Below are positions 8,967 through 18,218 of a DNA stretch of 64,000 nucleotides, piece by piece (the stretch's first letter is position 1; each line of letters begins with the position of its first letter). The translations under genes were made by a program, and so were the position numbers. Origin of the DNA: Microbulbifer salipaludis (GTDB lineage Bacteria; Pseudomonadota; Gammaproteobacteria; Pseudomonadales; Cellvibrionaceae); contig NZ_JAEKJR010000001.1 in NCBI RefSeq assembly GCF_017303155.1, positions 62,001-126,000 on the forward strand, read 5' to 3'. The notes below the pieces were generated by a model. That model saw only the letters and a list, made by a program, of their open reading frames with translations. It was not told where the DNA came from and ran no database searches.

Positions 8967-10528
8967 TGCTTGATACCGCACTCAATAACAGGCAGCCCAT
9001 TTCCACAACCTCTGAGTGGACCTTCGAACTCATTCAGGAGTACGACCGGGAAATCGCGCTGCTGGCCAAGGAGTTTGGCCTGGATACCTACCCCAACCAG
9101 ATTGAGGTGATCAGCTCCGAGCAGATGATGGACGCCTACTCATCGGTTGGCATGCCCGTGGGCTACAACCACTGGTCCTTCGGCAAGCAGTTCATCAGCG
9201 TGGAGAACAATTATCAGCGCGGGCGCATGGGCTTGGCGTACGAGATTGTGATCAATTCCAATCCGTGCATCGCCTACCTGATGGAAGAGAACACCATGAC
9301 CATGCAGGCCCTGGTGATTGCCCATGCCTGCTACGGTCATAATTCCTTTTTCAAGGGAAACTACCTGTTCCGCACCTGGACCGATGCCAGCAGTATCATC
9401 GATTACCTGCTGTTTGCGAAAAATTACATTGCGCGTTGCGAGGAACGCCACGGGGTGGATGAAGTGGAGGCCCTGCTGGACAGCTGCCATGCGCTGATGA
9501 ATTACGGTGTCGATCGCTACAAGCGACCCTACCCCATTTCCGCCCATGAAGAAGAGCGCCGCCAGAGGGAGCGCGAGGAATACCGGCAGCGCCAGCTGAA
9601 TGACTTGTGGCGGACCATACCGAAAATGGCCGGCGCCGAAGAGTTGGCCCAAGCCCCCCGTTTCCCGGAAGAGCCGCAGGAAAACATTCTTTACTTTATC
9701 GAGAAAAATGCCCCCCTGCTGGAGAACTGGCAGCGGGAGCTGGTGCGTATCGTGCGCAAGCTGGCGCAGTACTTTTATCCACAGCGCCAGACCCAGGTCA
9801 TGAACGAGGGCTGGGCCACCTTCTGGCATTACACCCTGCTGAACGAACTGCATGCGCGGGGCAAGGTGACCGATGGCTTCATGATGGAGTTCCTCACCAG
9901 CCACACCAGTGTGATTTACCAGCCGCCCTACGACAGCCCCTACTACAACGGTATCAATCCCTACGCACTTGGATTCAGTATCTTCACGGATTTGCGCCGT
10001 ATTTGCGAAAACCCCACGCAGGAAGACCGCGCCTGGTTCCCGGATATCGCCGGCAGCAACTGGAAAGAAACCCTGCAATTTGCCATGCGCGACTTCAAGG
10101 ACGAAAGTTTTATCCTGCAGTTCCTCTCACCCAAGGTGATGCGGGATATGAAACTGTTTTGTATTTCCGACGACGACCGGGAAAAGGAAATAGAGGTAGG
10201 GGCCATTCACAACGAGGATGGCTACCGGGAACTTCGTGCCAAGCTGGCAGGGCAATACAACCTGGGCAATCGCGAGCCCAACATTCAGGTTTACTCGGTA
10301 GACACCCGTGGCGATCGCTCGATCACGCTGCACCACACGCAGCATCAGCGCAGACCATTGGGCAAGGATACCGGCGAGGTACTGCGTCACCTGCATCGCC
10401 TGTGGGGGTTTGATGTGCACCTGCACAGTCTGAATGGTGATGAAGTGACAGCGAGCTTCCACTGCCCGGAGCTCGGCAGGGATCGGTCGGACGAGGAAGA
10501 GTCCATGCTGGTGCCCAAGCCGATTTAA
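8963..10528 (+). CDS. spoVR: SpoVR family protein (YcgB type)
   Basis: A 521-residue SpoVR/YcgB protein, slightly longer than the E. coli homologue. In Bacillus SpoVR affects spore cortex formation; in non-sporulating proteobacteria it is part of the PrkA-YeaH-SpoVR stress module, with unknown biochemistry. The motif [13 protein letters not shown], with conserved His residues (about residues 115-127), and [14 protein letters not shown] (about 280) are typical of the family and resemble a metal site. The start overlaps the yeaH stop by four bases. Nothing after it looks like a terminator; a regulator on the opposite strand converges 98 bases downstream. Confidence 0.94.
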   Translation: MMLDTALNNRQPISTTSEWTFELIQEYDREIALLAKEFGLDTYPNQIEVISSEQMMDAYSSVGMPVGYNHWSFGKQFISVENNYQRGRMGLAYEIVINSNPCIAYLMEENTMTMQALVIAHACYGHNSFFKGNYLFRTWTDASSIIDYLLFAKNYIARCEERHGVDEVEALLDSCHALMNYGVDRYKRPYPISAHEEERRQREREEYRQRQLNDLWRTIPKMAGAEELAQAPRFPEEPQENILYFIEKNAPLLENWQRELVRIVRKLAQYFYPQRQTQVMNEGWATFWHYTLLNELHARGKVTDGFMMEFLTSHTSVIYQPPYDSPYYNGINPYALGFSIFTDLRRICENPTQEDRAWFPDIAGSNWKETLQFAMRDFKDESFILQFLSPKVMRDMKLFCISDDDREKEIEVGAIHNEDGYRELRAKLAGQYNLGNREPNIQVYSVDTRGDRSITLHHTQHQRRPLGKDTGEVLRHLHRLWGFDVHLHSLNGDEVTASFHCPELGRDRSDEEESMLVPKPI

Positions 10529-10625
10529 CATCGGCCCGAGAAAAGCGAGTGCGGGTCAGCGGCCGGGGGCTCCCAGGCTGGCGAACCGCCAACCGTTCCC
10601 TATGCGGGATCACGGTTTTAGGGGG

Positions 10626-11189
10626 TCACGCATCCAGCAGTAAATTGATACGGCCCACCAGCTCGTTGCGATCGCAATTGGCGGCAACCACCGCATCGGC
10701 ACCGGCGTCGAGCCAGCGCTGCGGATTCACTTCTCCGGCCGGCGCAATCACCAACACACTCAACGCAGAAAAGTCACTGCGAGAGCGCACACAATCCAGC
10801 ACCTGGAAGCCATTCAGGCCTTCAAGGCTGGTATCCAGCACCAGCATGGCCGGCTTACTGGTCGCCAGCAGGGCACCCGCACTGAAGCTGTCACCCGCGA
10901 TCTCTACTTCCACGCTCGCCTGCTGCAGCAGGGAACGGCATCCCGCCAGCTCTGGCGCCGTCGACACCAGTAGCACCTTGCGGGTTGCACTACCCAACTC
11001 GGCAGGCACCGGCATGGCGTTATCCCGCAGGAAGCCGACAAAGTCTTCCACGCAGATACGATGGTCGCCACGCCCTGGAAGCTTGTACGCCTTCAGCTGA
11101 CCACGTTCAATCCAGCGGATGACGGTACGGAAATTCACTCCACAATACCGGGCAGCCTCCCCGGTAGTGAGCACATGCACTTCGCTCAT
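10626..11189 (-). CDS. Excisionase-type HTH protein with a C-terminal receiver-like domain
   Basis: Residues 1-60 form a MerR/excisionase-like helix-turn-helix (TTGEAARYCGVNFRTVIRWI, then LPGRGDHRI). Residues about 70-187 look like a CheY-type receiver fold. The phosphoacceptor Asp seems present (MLVLDTSLEGLNGF), but the acidic pair that binds Mg is replaced (KVLLVSTAPE instead of VDDE), and no Lys is apparent near the end of the domain. It may therefore be a pseudo-receiver that does not depend on phosphorylation. I chose ATG 11189 because GGGGGA lies about 10 bases upstream; a GTG at 11207 would add six residues. The upstream region is AT-rich and shared with the candidate small RNA. Confidence 0.8.
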   Translation of the reverse strand: MSEVHVLTTGEAARYCGVNFRTVIRWIERGQLKAYKLPGRGDHRICVEDFVGFLRDNAMPVPAELGSATRKVLLVSTAPELAGCRSLLQQASVEVEIAGDSFSAGALLATSKPAMLVLDTSLEGLNGFQVLDCVRSRSDFSALSVLVIAPAGEVNPQRWLDAGADAVVAANCDRNELVGRINLLLDA

Positions 11190-11329
11190 TTTGTAACTAT
11201 CCCCCACGAATCGCGCATTTATTTATCAATTGTGCTGAATTAAACCAAAAAAACAGGTGTAAATTCTATGCCTATATATGTTTAACGAACCAACGGACAT
11301 ATCCCTCAATAAAAGTTTGATTGCCATGG

Positions 11330-11357
11330 TTGACAGTTAAGTCAGGTTAAATAGAAT
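11330..11357 (+). promoter_or_regulatory. Strong sigma-70-like promoter, TTGACA-N16-TAGAAT
   Basis: A perfect -35 box (11330-11335) lies 16 bases before TAGAAT (11352-11357), in an AT-rich stretch. The start point would be near 11364. It drives either the 180-base transcript ending at the terminator 11513-11543 or, by read-through, cca. Confidence 0.65.
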
Positions 11358-11363
11358 GGACAG

Positions 11364-11543
11364 GATGTTGCATTGGATGATTTAACCATCTGTAACGGGC
11401 GCTATCTGCACCAACTCTGTAGCCTTTTGTAACCAACTACAGGTCCAGCAGTGTTTCAGGCGCAAGCGAGCTTGTTGGGATTCCCTCTCTTTACGAATAC
11501 CCTAAGACCCTGGGCCCCCTTGTATTTTCGGGGCCTTTTTTTT
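11364..11543 (+). ncRNA. Candidate small RNA or cca leader, about 180 nt
   Basis: This region is bounded by a good promoter and a strong terminator and holds no credible ORF; the only start with a frame, ATG 11365, encodes six residues. A stem CTGTAG/CTACAG is visible at about 11415-11441. GGA triplets occur three times, too few to call a CsrA sponge. I compared it from memory with 6S, 4.5S and tmRNA and saw no match. It may be a free small RNA or an attenuated leader of cca, whose start is 143 bases further on. Confidence 0.45.
11513..11543 (+). terminator. Rho-independent terminator ahead of cca
   Basis: Stem GGCCCC/GGGGCC with a loop of about 11 bases, followed by eight T residues (11536-11543). 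No plus-strand protein gene ends upstream within 900 bases, so it must end a non-coding transcript or attenuate a leader. Confidence 0.8.
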
Positions 11544-11686
11544 ATCTTCCCGCCTCTTATATTTCCTACTATTTCCTGAGAAACGCCGTTTCCGGCGACG
11601 TAGCACTCAGGTTCAGCAGCATTTATGGCCACCTCCGCCTCCGCAATCGTCACCGCACCCGCCGGGTCCCACCGGGGAGCCAGACT

Positions 11687-12919
11687 GTGAAATGCTATCT
11701 GGTTGGCGGCGCCGTACGTGACCGCCTGCTCCAGCGCCCGATACACGAACGCGACTGGGTCGTTGTCGGCGCTACGGAGGAGGCGATGCGGGCCAGAGGT
11801 TTTCGCCCGGTGGGCAAGGATTTCCCGGTGTTTCTGCACCCGGAAACCGGCGAGGAATACGCCCTCGCCCGCACCGAGCGCAAAAGCGGTCACGGCTATG
11901 GCGGCTTTACCGTCCACGCCAGCCCCGATGTCACCCTGGAACAGGACCTTCAACGCCGGGACCTCACCGTCAATGCCATGGCAGAAACCGAAGCCGGCGA
12001 AATCGTCGACCCCTACGGTGGCCGCGCCGACCTCGAGGCCCGCAAGCTCCGCCACGTATCGCCCGCCTTCAGCGAAGACCCCCTGCGCATCCTGCGCGTG
12101 GCGCGATTCGCCGCTCGCTATGCGCCGCTGGGCTTTCGCGTGGCCACCGAAACCATGAGGCTGATGCGCGGCATGGTGGATGCGGGAGAAGTAGAGCATC
12201 TGGTCGCCGAACGGGTTTGGAAAGAAGTTAGCCGCGCACTGACGGAACCGCGGCCTGACGTATTCATTCGGGTGCTGCGGGAATGCGGTGCACTCAAGGT
12301 ACTGCTGCCGGAAGTCGACCGCCTGTTCGGCGTACCGCAACCGGTACTGCACCACCCGGAAATCGACACCGGCGATCACGTTCTGCTGGCACTGCAACAG
12401 GCTCCCGCAGAGCTGCCGGTGCGCTTTGCGGTACTGGTGCACGACCTGGGCAAGGGTGTCACCCCCGAGCATGTGCTGCCCAGTCACCGCGGTCACGAGG
12501 CCGCCGGCTTACCGCTGGTGAAAGGGGTCTGCCAACGCCTGCGGGTGCCCAATCACATCACCGCCCTGGCGCTCGGCGTGTGCGAATACCACCTGCACTG
12601 CCACAAGGCGTTCGAGTTACGCCCCCAGACCATTATGAAAATGTTGCGCGCACTGGATGCGTTGCGCAGGCCGGAGCGGTTCGACCAGTTTCTCGAGAGC
12701 TGTGAGGCCGATGCCCGCGGCCGCCTGGGACTGGAAGACCGGGAATACCCGCAAGTGGACTACCTGCGCGCCGCCCGGGCGGCCGCAGCCAGCGTCGACC
12801 CGCAGGCACTCATTGCCCAGGGGCATCAGGGCGCCGAACTGGGCAAGGCACTGGAGCGCGCGCGCCTTGAGGCAGTCACCGAACTCAAGAAGACCTACGG
12901 GGCACCGGGGCACCTCTGA
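11687..12919 (+). CDS. cca: CCA-adding enzyme (tRNA nucleotidyltransferase, class II) with HD domain
   Basis: Adds or repairs the 3' CCA of tRNAs. At 410 residues it matches the long, multifunctional gammaproteobacterial form with a C-terminal HD phosphohydrolase domain (VLVHDLGKG). The nucleotidyltransferase head has GGAVRD (residues 7-12). The metal-binding DxD of E. coli (Asp21, Asp23) reads ERD here (Glu21, Asp23), a conservative change. The base-recognition motif follows near [10 protein letters not shown]. Translation starts at GTG 11687, with GGGGAG eight bases upstream. The following pteridine reductase gene is 56 bases away and may be co-transcribed. Confidence 0.95.
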   Translation: MKCYLVGGAVRDRLLQRPIHERDWVVVGATEEAMRARGFRPVGKDFPVFLHPETGEEYALARTERKSGHGYGGFTVHASPDVTLEQDLQRRDLTVNAMAETEAGEIVDPYGGRADLEARKLRHVSPAFSEDPLRILRVARFAARYAPLGFRVATETMRLMRGMVDAGEVEHLVAERVWKEVSRALTEPRPDVFIRVLRECGALKVLLPEVDRLFGVPQPVLHHPEIDTGDHVLLALQQAPAELPVRFAVLVHDLGKGVTPEHVLPSHRGHEAAGLPLVKGVCQRLRVPNHITALALGVCEYHLHCHKAFELRPQTIMKMLRALDALRRPERFDQFLESCEADARGRLGLEDREYPQVDYLRAARAAAASVDPQALIAQGHQGAELGKALERARLEAVTELKKTYGAPGHL

Positions 12920-12975
12920 AGCAAAAGGCCTGATTCACCGACCTTGTCGCCAAATACAATAACTGGAGTCACACC

Positions 12976-13701
12976 ATGGCCAGCGTCCTGATTACCGGCG
13001 CCGCCGCCCGCCTCGGGCGCGCCATTGCCGAAGAGCTGCACCGAGACCACCAGGTGGTTATTCATTACCGTCATTCCGCAGAAGCGGCGCATCAGCTGGC
13101 GGATACCCTGAACGCGCTGCGACCAAACTCCGCCACCGCCCTGCACAGCGACCTGCGCACCAAAGCCGACTGTGAACAGCTGGCAGCCGCCGCCACTGAG
13201 TGCTTTGGCGGGCTGAGTCTGCTGGTCAACAATGCCTCGGCGTTTTACCCCACCCCCGTCGGCAGCGCCGATGAACAACAGTGGGATGAGCTGATGGGCA
13301 GCAACCTTAAAGCGCCCTTTTTTCTCAGCCAGGCACTGGCCCCGGCGCTGACCAAAGCCGGTGGCTGCATCGTCAATCTCGCGGATATTCACGCGGAAAA
13401 ACCCATGCCCGAACACACGATTTACAGTGCGGCAAAAGCGGGACTGGTGATGATGACCAAGAGCCTGGCCCGTGAGCTGGCACCAGCGGTGCGGGTGAAT
13501 GGTGTGGCACCCGGTGCAATTCTCTGGCCAGAGCATGAGAGTGAAGGCTATAACAAGGAGCAGATATTGGCGCGCATCCCCATGCAGCGCAGTGGTGACC
13601 CATCGGACATCGCCCGCACGGTGCGCTTCCTTGCCGCCGACGCCCCGTATATCACCGGGCAGGTCATCGCCGTAGACGGCGGCCGCAGCCTGAACATCTG
13701 A
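12976..13701 (+). CDS. Pteridine reductase (short-chain dehydrogenase, FolM-like)
   Basis: A 241-residue short-chain dehydrogenase. The NADP motif differs from the common TGxxxGIG and reads TGAAARLGRA (residues 7-16), which together with HYRHSAEAA is typical of pteridine reductases that act on dihydrofolate or dihydrobiopterin. The NNAS motif, the catalytic Tyr/Lys pair (YSAAK) and a C-terminal GQVIAVDGG are present. The family also includes E. coli FolM. It lies between cca and a phosphoribosyltransferase gene, 31 bases from the latter. The folB-folK genes are elsewhere in the window (22 kb). Confidence 0.87.
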   Translation: MASVLITGAAARLGRAIAEELHRDHQVVIHYRHSAEAAHQLADTLNALRPNSATALHSDLRTKADCEQLAAAATECFGGLSLLVNNASAFYPTPVGSADEQQWDELMGSNLKAPFFLSQALAPALTKAGGCIVNLADIHAEKPMPEHTIYSAAKAGLVMMTKSLARELAPAVRVNGVAPGAILWPEHESEGYNKEQILARIPMQRSGDPSDIARTVRFLAADAPYITGQVIAVDGGRSLNI

Positions 13702-13732
13702 CCCTCCGATCCACTAACCCGAGTACGAGCCC

Positions 13733-14311
13733 GTGAGCGATAAACAGTTTATTTCCGCCCAGTCATTGCTGGAGGATTCCTTCACCCTGGCGCTGAAGGT
13801 GGTCGAGAGTGGCTTTATGCCCGACTACATCGTCGGGGTATGGCGCGGTGGTGCACCCATCGGCATTGCGGTGCAGGAGATGTTCGATTTCCTGGGCTTC
13901 CACGCCGATCACATTGCCATCCGTACCTCGTCCTATACCGGTGTGGACCAGCGCAGCAAGGAGGTAATCGTGCACGGGCTTACCTACCTGATCAAGCGGG
14001 TCGAATCCCACCAGAAGTTGCTGATCGTCGACGACGTTTACGACACCGGGCTGAGTATCCAGCAGGCCATTACCGACCTGCGCACAGCGTGCAAAAAAAA
14101 CACCCCGGAAATTCGTATTGCGTGCCCCTACTTTAAACCGACCCGCAATCGCACCGACCAGGAGCCGGACTACTATCTGCACAAGACCGATGAATGGCTG
14201 GTATTTCCCCACGAATTGAAGGGGCTGACGGAAGAAGAGATTCTGGAAAACAAACCGGAGCTGCGCCGGCACCAGGAACTATTGAAGCGCGTGAAGAACA
14301 CCAAACCCTGA
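13733..14311 (+). CDS. Phosphoribosyltransferase family protein
   Basis: A 192-residue type I phosphoribosyltransferase. The PRPP-binding loop LLIVDDVYDTGLS is at about residues 99-111, and the pyrophosphate loop region VWRGGAPIG is near 37-45. It resembles hypoxanthine- or xanthine-type purine salvage enzymes more than orotate PRTases, but the acceptor cannot be fixed from sequence alone. Translation likely starts at GTG 13733. It is the last of three plus-strand genes (cca, pteridine reductase, this gene) and converges with the HxlR regulator gene 25 bases on. Confidence 0.8.
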   Translation: MSDKQFISAQSLLEDSFTLALKVVESGFMPDYIVGVWRGGAPIGIAVQEMFDFLGFHADHIAIRTSSYTGVDQRSKEVIVHGLTYLIKRVESHQKLLIVDDVYDTGLSIQQAITDLRTACKKNTPEIRIACPYFKPTRNRTDQEPDYYLHKTDEWLVFPHELKGLTEEEILENKPELRRHQELLKRVKNTKP

Positions 14312-14336
14312 GGGCGACCGGAGTCGCCCCCAGCCT

Positions 14337-14798
14337 TTAGCCGCTGTGCGCCAGCGGCTCACCATTCTCGTCCACAAACAACACATCGCGCACGCTGAGC
14401 ACTTCGCCAGCGGCATTCTGCACCGCCACCGGCGCAATCGGCACGCCGCTGCCGCGACTCACCAGCTGCATGGCATCCTTGTTACCGTTCCAGCGCTCGC
14501 TCCACTGACGCAGGGCGACCACCACCGCAAACAAATCGCGACCCTTCTCGGTAAGGCGATACTCGTAACGGGTCCCGTGTTCACCCACATTCACGCGGGT
14601 CATCACACCGTTCTCCACCAGACGGGACAGGCGGTCACACAAAATATTCTTGGCGATTCCCAGGTTCTTCTGGAAATCCACATAGCGTCGGGTACCCAGC
14701 ATCGCCTGCTTGATTACCAGCAGGGACCACCAGTCGCCCACTTCATTCAGGGCGCAGGCCACCGAGCAGCCAAGATCATCAAATCGTTTACGTGTCAT
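14337..14798 (-). CDS. HxlR family transcriptional regulator
   Basis: A 153-residue winged-helix regulator with the HxlR core: a Cys near the N-terminus (LGCSVACALNEVGDWWSLL) and the wing region LVENGVMTRVNVGEHGTRYEY. HxlR proteins often sense electrophiles or aldehydes through Cys residues; Cys11 and Cys15 are candidates. It is divergent from an old yellow enzyme gene, a frequent pairing in which the regulator represses the flavoenzyme until an electrophile appears. The C-terminal 45 residues extend beyond the usual HxlR core. Confidence 0.9.
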   Translation of the reverse strand: MTRKRFDDLGCSVACALNEVGDWWSLLVIKQAMLGTRRYVDFQKNLGIAKNILCDRLSRLVENGVMTRVNVGEHGTRYEYRLTEKGRDLFAVVVALRQWSERWNGNKDAMQLVSRGSGVPIAPVAVQNAAGEVLSVRDVLFVDENGEPLAHSG

Positions 14799-14819
14799 GC
14801 AAAACAGTATAAGCGAAAA

Positions 14820-14859
14820 GGTTGCATTAAAAAACCAAATGCAGTTTCATAACGCAACC
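14820..14859. promoter_or_regulatory. Candidate HxlR operator between the HxlR and old yellow enzyme genes
   Basis: Nested inverted repeats: GGTTGC (14820-14825) with GCAACC (14854-14859), and TGCATT (14823-14828) with AATGCA (14838-14843). They lie in an AT-rich block of the divergent promoter region, where an autoregulating HxlR protein would be expected to bind. Confidence 0.45.
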
Positions 14860-14936
14860 TAATTGGCGGACCACCCGGACTGCGGCCTCGCCAATCGTCA
14901 ACTGAACCGTGTATCAACGAGATTTCGGAGAGTGTT

Positions 14937-16049
<1,113 letters not shown>

Positions 16050-16156
16050 GCACGGTAGCGATAACGGATAGCCCTGCAATCCGTTAGATTTCACTGCAAT
16101 TTCACCGGCAGCTTGTCACAATGTTCACTCATTGGACTCGTAGACAGGCATTGCCG

Positions 16157-16846
16157 GTGAATAGCCTCAAAATTCTTCTCATCGAAGACAATCCAACACT
16201 CGCGCGCCAAACCGGCGAGTTTCTCGAGGGCCATGGCTGGCATGTGGATTTTGCCAGTGATGGGGAACTCGGGCTGCAACTGGCGCTGCGGGAAATCTAT
16301 GACCTGATCCTACTGGATCTGAACCTGCCCGGTATCGACGGCCTTGACGTCTGCCGCGAGCTTCGCCAACGGGCACAGTTCACCACCCCAATACTCATGC
16401 TAACCGCCCGGGATGCCTTTGCCGATAAGGCTCAAGGCTTTGACTCAGGCGCCGACGATTACCTGTGCAAACCATTCGATCCGCGGGAGCTGGCCTTACG
16501 CTGCCGGGCGCTTGCGCGGAGGCGGGAACTGCATCGCAACGACGAAATTTGCATCGGGGCCCTGCGCATACACCGGCGTCGGCGCGAGGCAAGCAGAGAT
16601 GGGCAACCCCTCAAACTCACCACCATTACCTTCAACATCCTGTGGGAGCTCGCCTGTGCATTCCCTGAACCACTCAGCCGCGGGGAAATTGTCCACCGCA
16701 TCCGGGGGGACAGTCCGCCCGACAGCGATGCGCTGAAATCCCACATCTACAGCCTGCGCCGTGCCCTGGATCGACCGTTCTCCTGCCCAATGCTGAAAAC
16801 CATCAGCAATATAGGCTTCAAACTGGAGCAGCCCGGTGCACACTGA
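16157..16846 (+). CDS. OmpR/PhoB-type response regulator
   Basis: A 229-residue two-component regulator. The receiver domain has the acidic pair IEDN, the phosphoacceptor Asp in LLDLNLPGIDG, and the conserved Lys in DDYLCKPFD. The C-terminal winged-helix domain ends ISNIGFKLE, although the usual RGxGY wing motif is altered to SNIGF. I prefer GTG 16157 (NSLKILLIEDN follows) over the ATG at 16121, which would add 12 residues before the receiver. The gene overlaps the kinase gene by 11 bases, so the pair is translationally coupled. Confidence 0.9.
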   Translation: MNSLKILLIEDNPTLARQTGEFLEGHGWHVDFASDGELGLQLALREIYDLILLDLNLPGIDGLDVCRELRQRAQFTTPILMLTARDAFADKAQGFDSGADDYLCKPFDPRELALRCRALARRRELHRNDEICIGALRIHRRRREASRDGQPLKLTTITFNILWELACAFPEPLSRGEIVHRIRGDSPPDSDALKSHIYSLRRALDRPFSCPMLKTISNIGFKLEQPGAH

Positions 16847-18098
16847 AAAACCGCGCAGCCAACTGCAGCGTAACGTCTTCGCCCTGTTCGGTGGCTTTAC
16901 ACTGATACTCTGCCTGATCTACTCGGGCATGGGTCTGCTCGTCGCATATGTCGTCGAAGACCAACTGATTGATAACCTGATCAGCGACGAGGCGCGCTAT
17001 ATCGAGCAACACTATCGGGAGCACGGCAATCTACCCACCCCGCGCCTGCCCCATTTCACGCTGTATACCTCAACGGATGACACACCCCGGGAATTTCGAG
17101 AAGCACTGGCCGGCAAACCGCACAAGGCCGAGTACTTTACCGAGGGTCACCAGCACTTCCATCTTCACGAACTCTCCGCTGGCAGCGACGCCATTCTCGC
17201 TGCTGAAGTTGGCGACCTGCTCACCGTCTCCAGCCAATCCGAGCGATTGATATGGCTTCCGCTCGGGGCCTTTCTGCTGACTACCGTGCTGGCACTTTGG
17301 CTCGCCTACCGGCTGGTCCAGAAGGCCATCCGCCCCGTCCTCAACCTCGCGCAGGAAGTTGAATCACAGGCAATCGGCGAGCAAATCGTAGAACTGAGCA
17401 CGAGCAGCCGCGACGACGAAATCGGCTTTCTCGCACGCACCCTGCGACGCACCCTGCGCGAATTAAAGAGCGCGCGAAAACGGGAAGCCGAATTCACGCA
17501 CGACGTCAGCCATGAACTGCGTACCAACCTTGCGATCGCAAGCAACACGCTGGCCCTGTCGCAACACACAGGTCTGAACGTGCAGCAGTCAAGAGCGCTT
17601 GGCGACATACTCGCCACCATGAATAGAACAGTCACCACACTGCTGGCGCTGGCCAGGTCCGAATCATTTGAACCGACGATGTTTGACCTGCGTCCACTGC
17701 AGGAAAATCGCCTGCTGGCGCGACCGGAAATTGCCAAGGACCAGGAGATTCAGCTACACGTATCCCTGCCCAATACACTTTCGGTGCAGGGCCATCCAAA
17801 CCTCGCGGGGCTACTCCTAGACATTCTTCTGGACAATGCCATTCAGCACGCGTCCGAACCGGTTTTACATATAACTTACGACGGAACAGCGCTGACCTTC
17901 GGAAATCCCGTTCGGGAAAACCTCTGCACAGCGTCACTGTTCAATGCGGGCGTCCGCGGAGAACCCAGTGATGGTTTTGGGCAGGGCCTCTATCTCGCCA
18001 GCAGAATCCTCAATGCGCTGGACTGGCCATTTTCGGCACAATGCAGCAAGCAACAGTTTACCGTCTCCGTTACTCCTGCACCGGAAGAACCCTCCTGA
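16836..18098 (+). CDS. Sensor histidine kinase
   Basis: A 420-residue membrane kinase, partner of the upstream regulator. It has a transmembrane helix near residues 18-40, a periplasmic loop of about 90 residues, a second helix near 135-155, a HAMP-like linker, the H-box (HDVSHELRTNLA, with Asn where Pro is usual) and the N-box LLDNAIQHAS. The ATP-binding G-box is GFGQGLYLA. The sensory loop is His-rich (EGHQHFHLHEL), which might bind a metal ion (inference). Translation starts at GTG 16836 inside the regulator gene. Confidence 0.9.
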   Translation: MHTEKPRSQLQRNVFALFGGFTLILCLIYSGMGLLVAYVVEDQLIDNLISDEARYIEQHYREHGNLPTPRLPHFTLYTSTDDTPREFREALAGKPHKAEYFTEGHQHFHLHELSAGSDAILAAEVGDLLTVSSQSERLIWLPLGAFLLTTVLALWLAYRLVQKAIRPVLNLAQEVESQAIGEQIVELSTSSRDDEIGFLARTLRRTLRELKSARKREAEFTHDVSHELRTNLAIASNTLALSQHTGLNVQQSRALGDILATMNRTVTTLLALARSESFEPTMFDLRPLQENRLLARPEIAKDQEIQLHVSLPNTLSVQGHPNLAGLLLDILLDNAIQHASEPVLHITYDGTALTFGNPVRENLCTASLFNAGVRGEPSDGFGQGLYLASRILNALDWPFSAQCSKQQFTVSVTPAPEEPS

Positions 18099-18218
18099 TA
18101 TTGCGGCCGAAGTAGCCCGCCGAATACTCTGCGCCAAGCCACACATTCCCCCCCTTTTTTCACCTGCGCTTCACCGGGGATCCCGCAAGATCATCCTACA
18201 AACGATAGGAGATCTACC

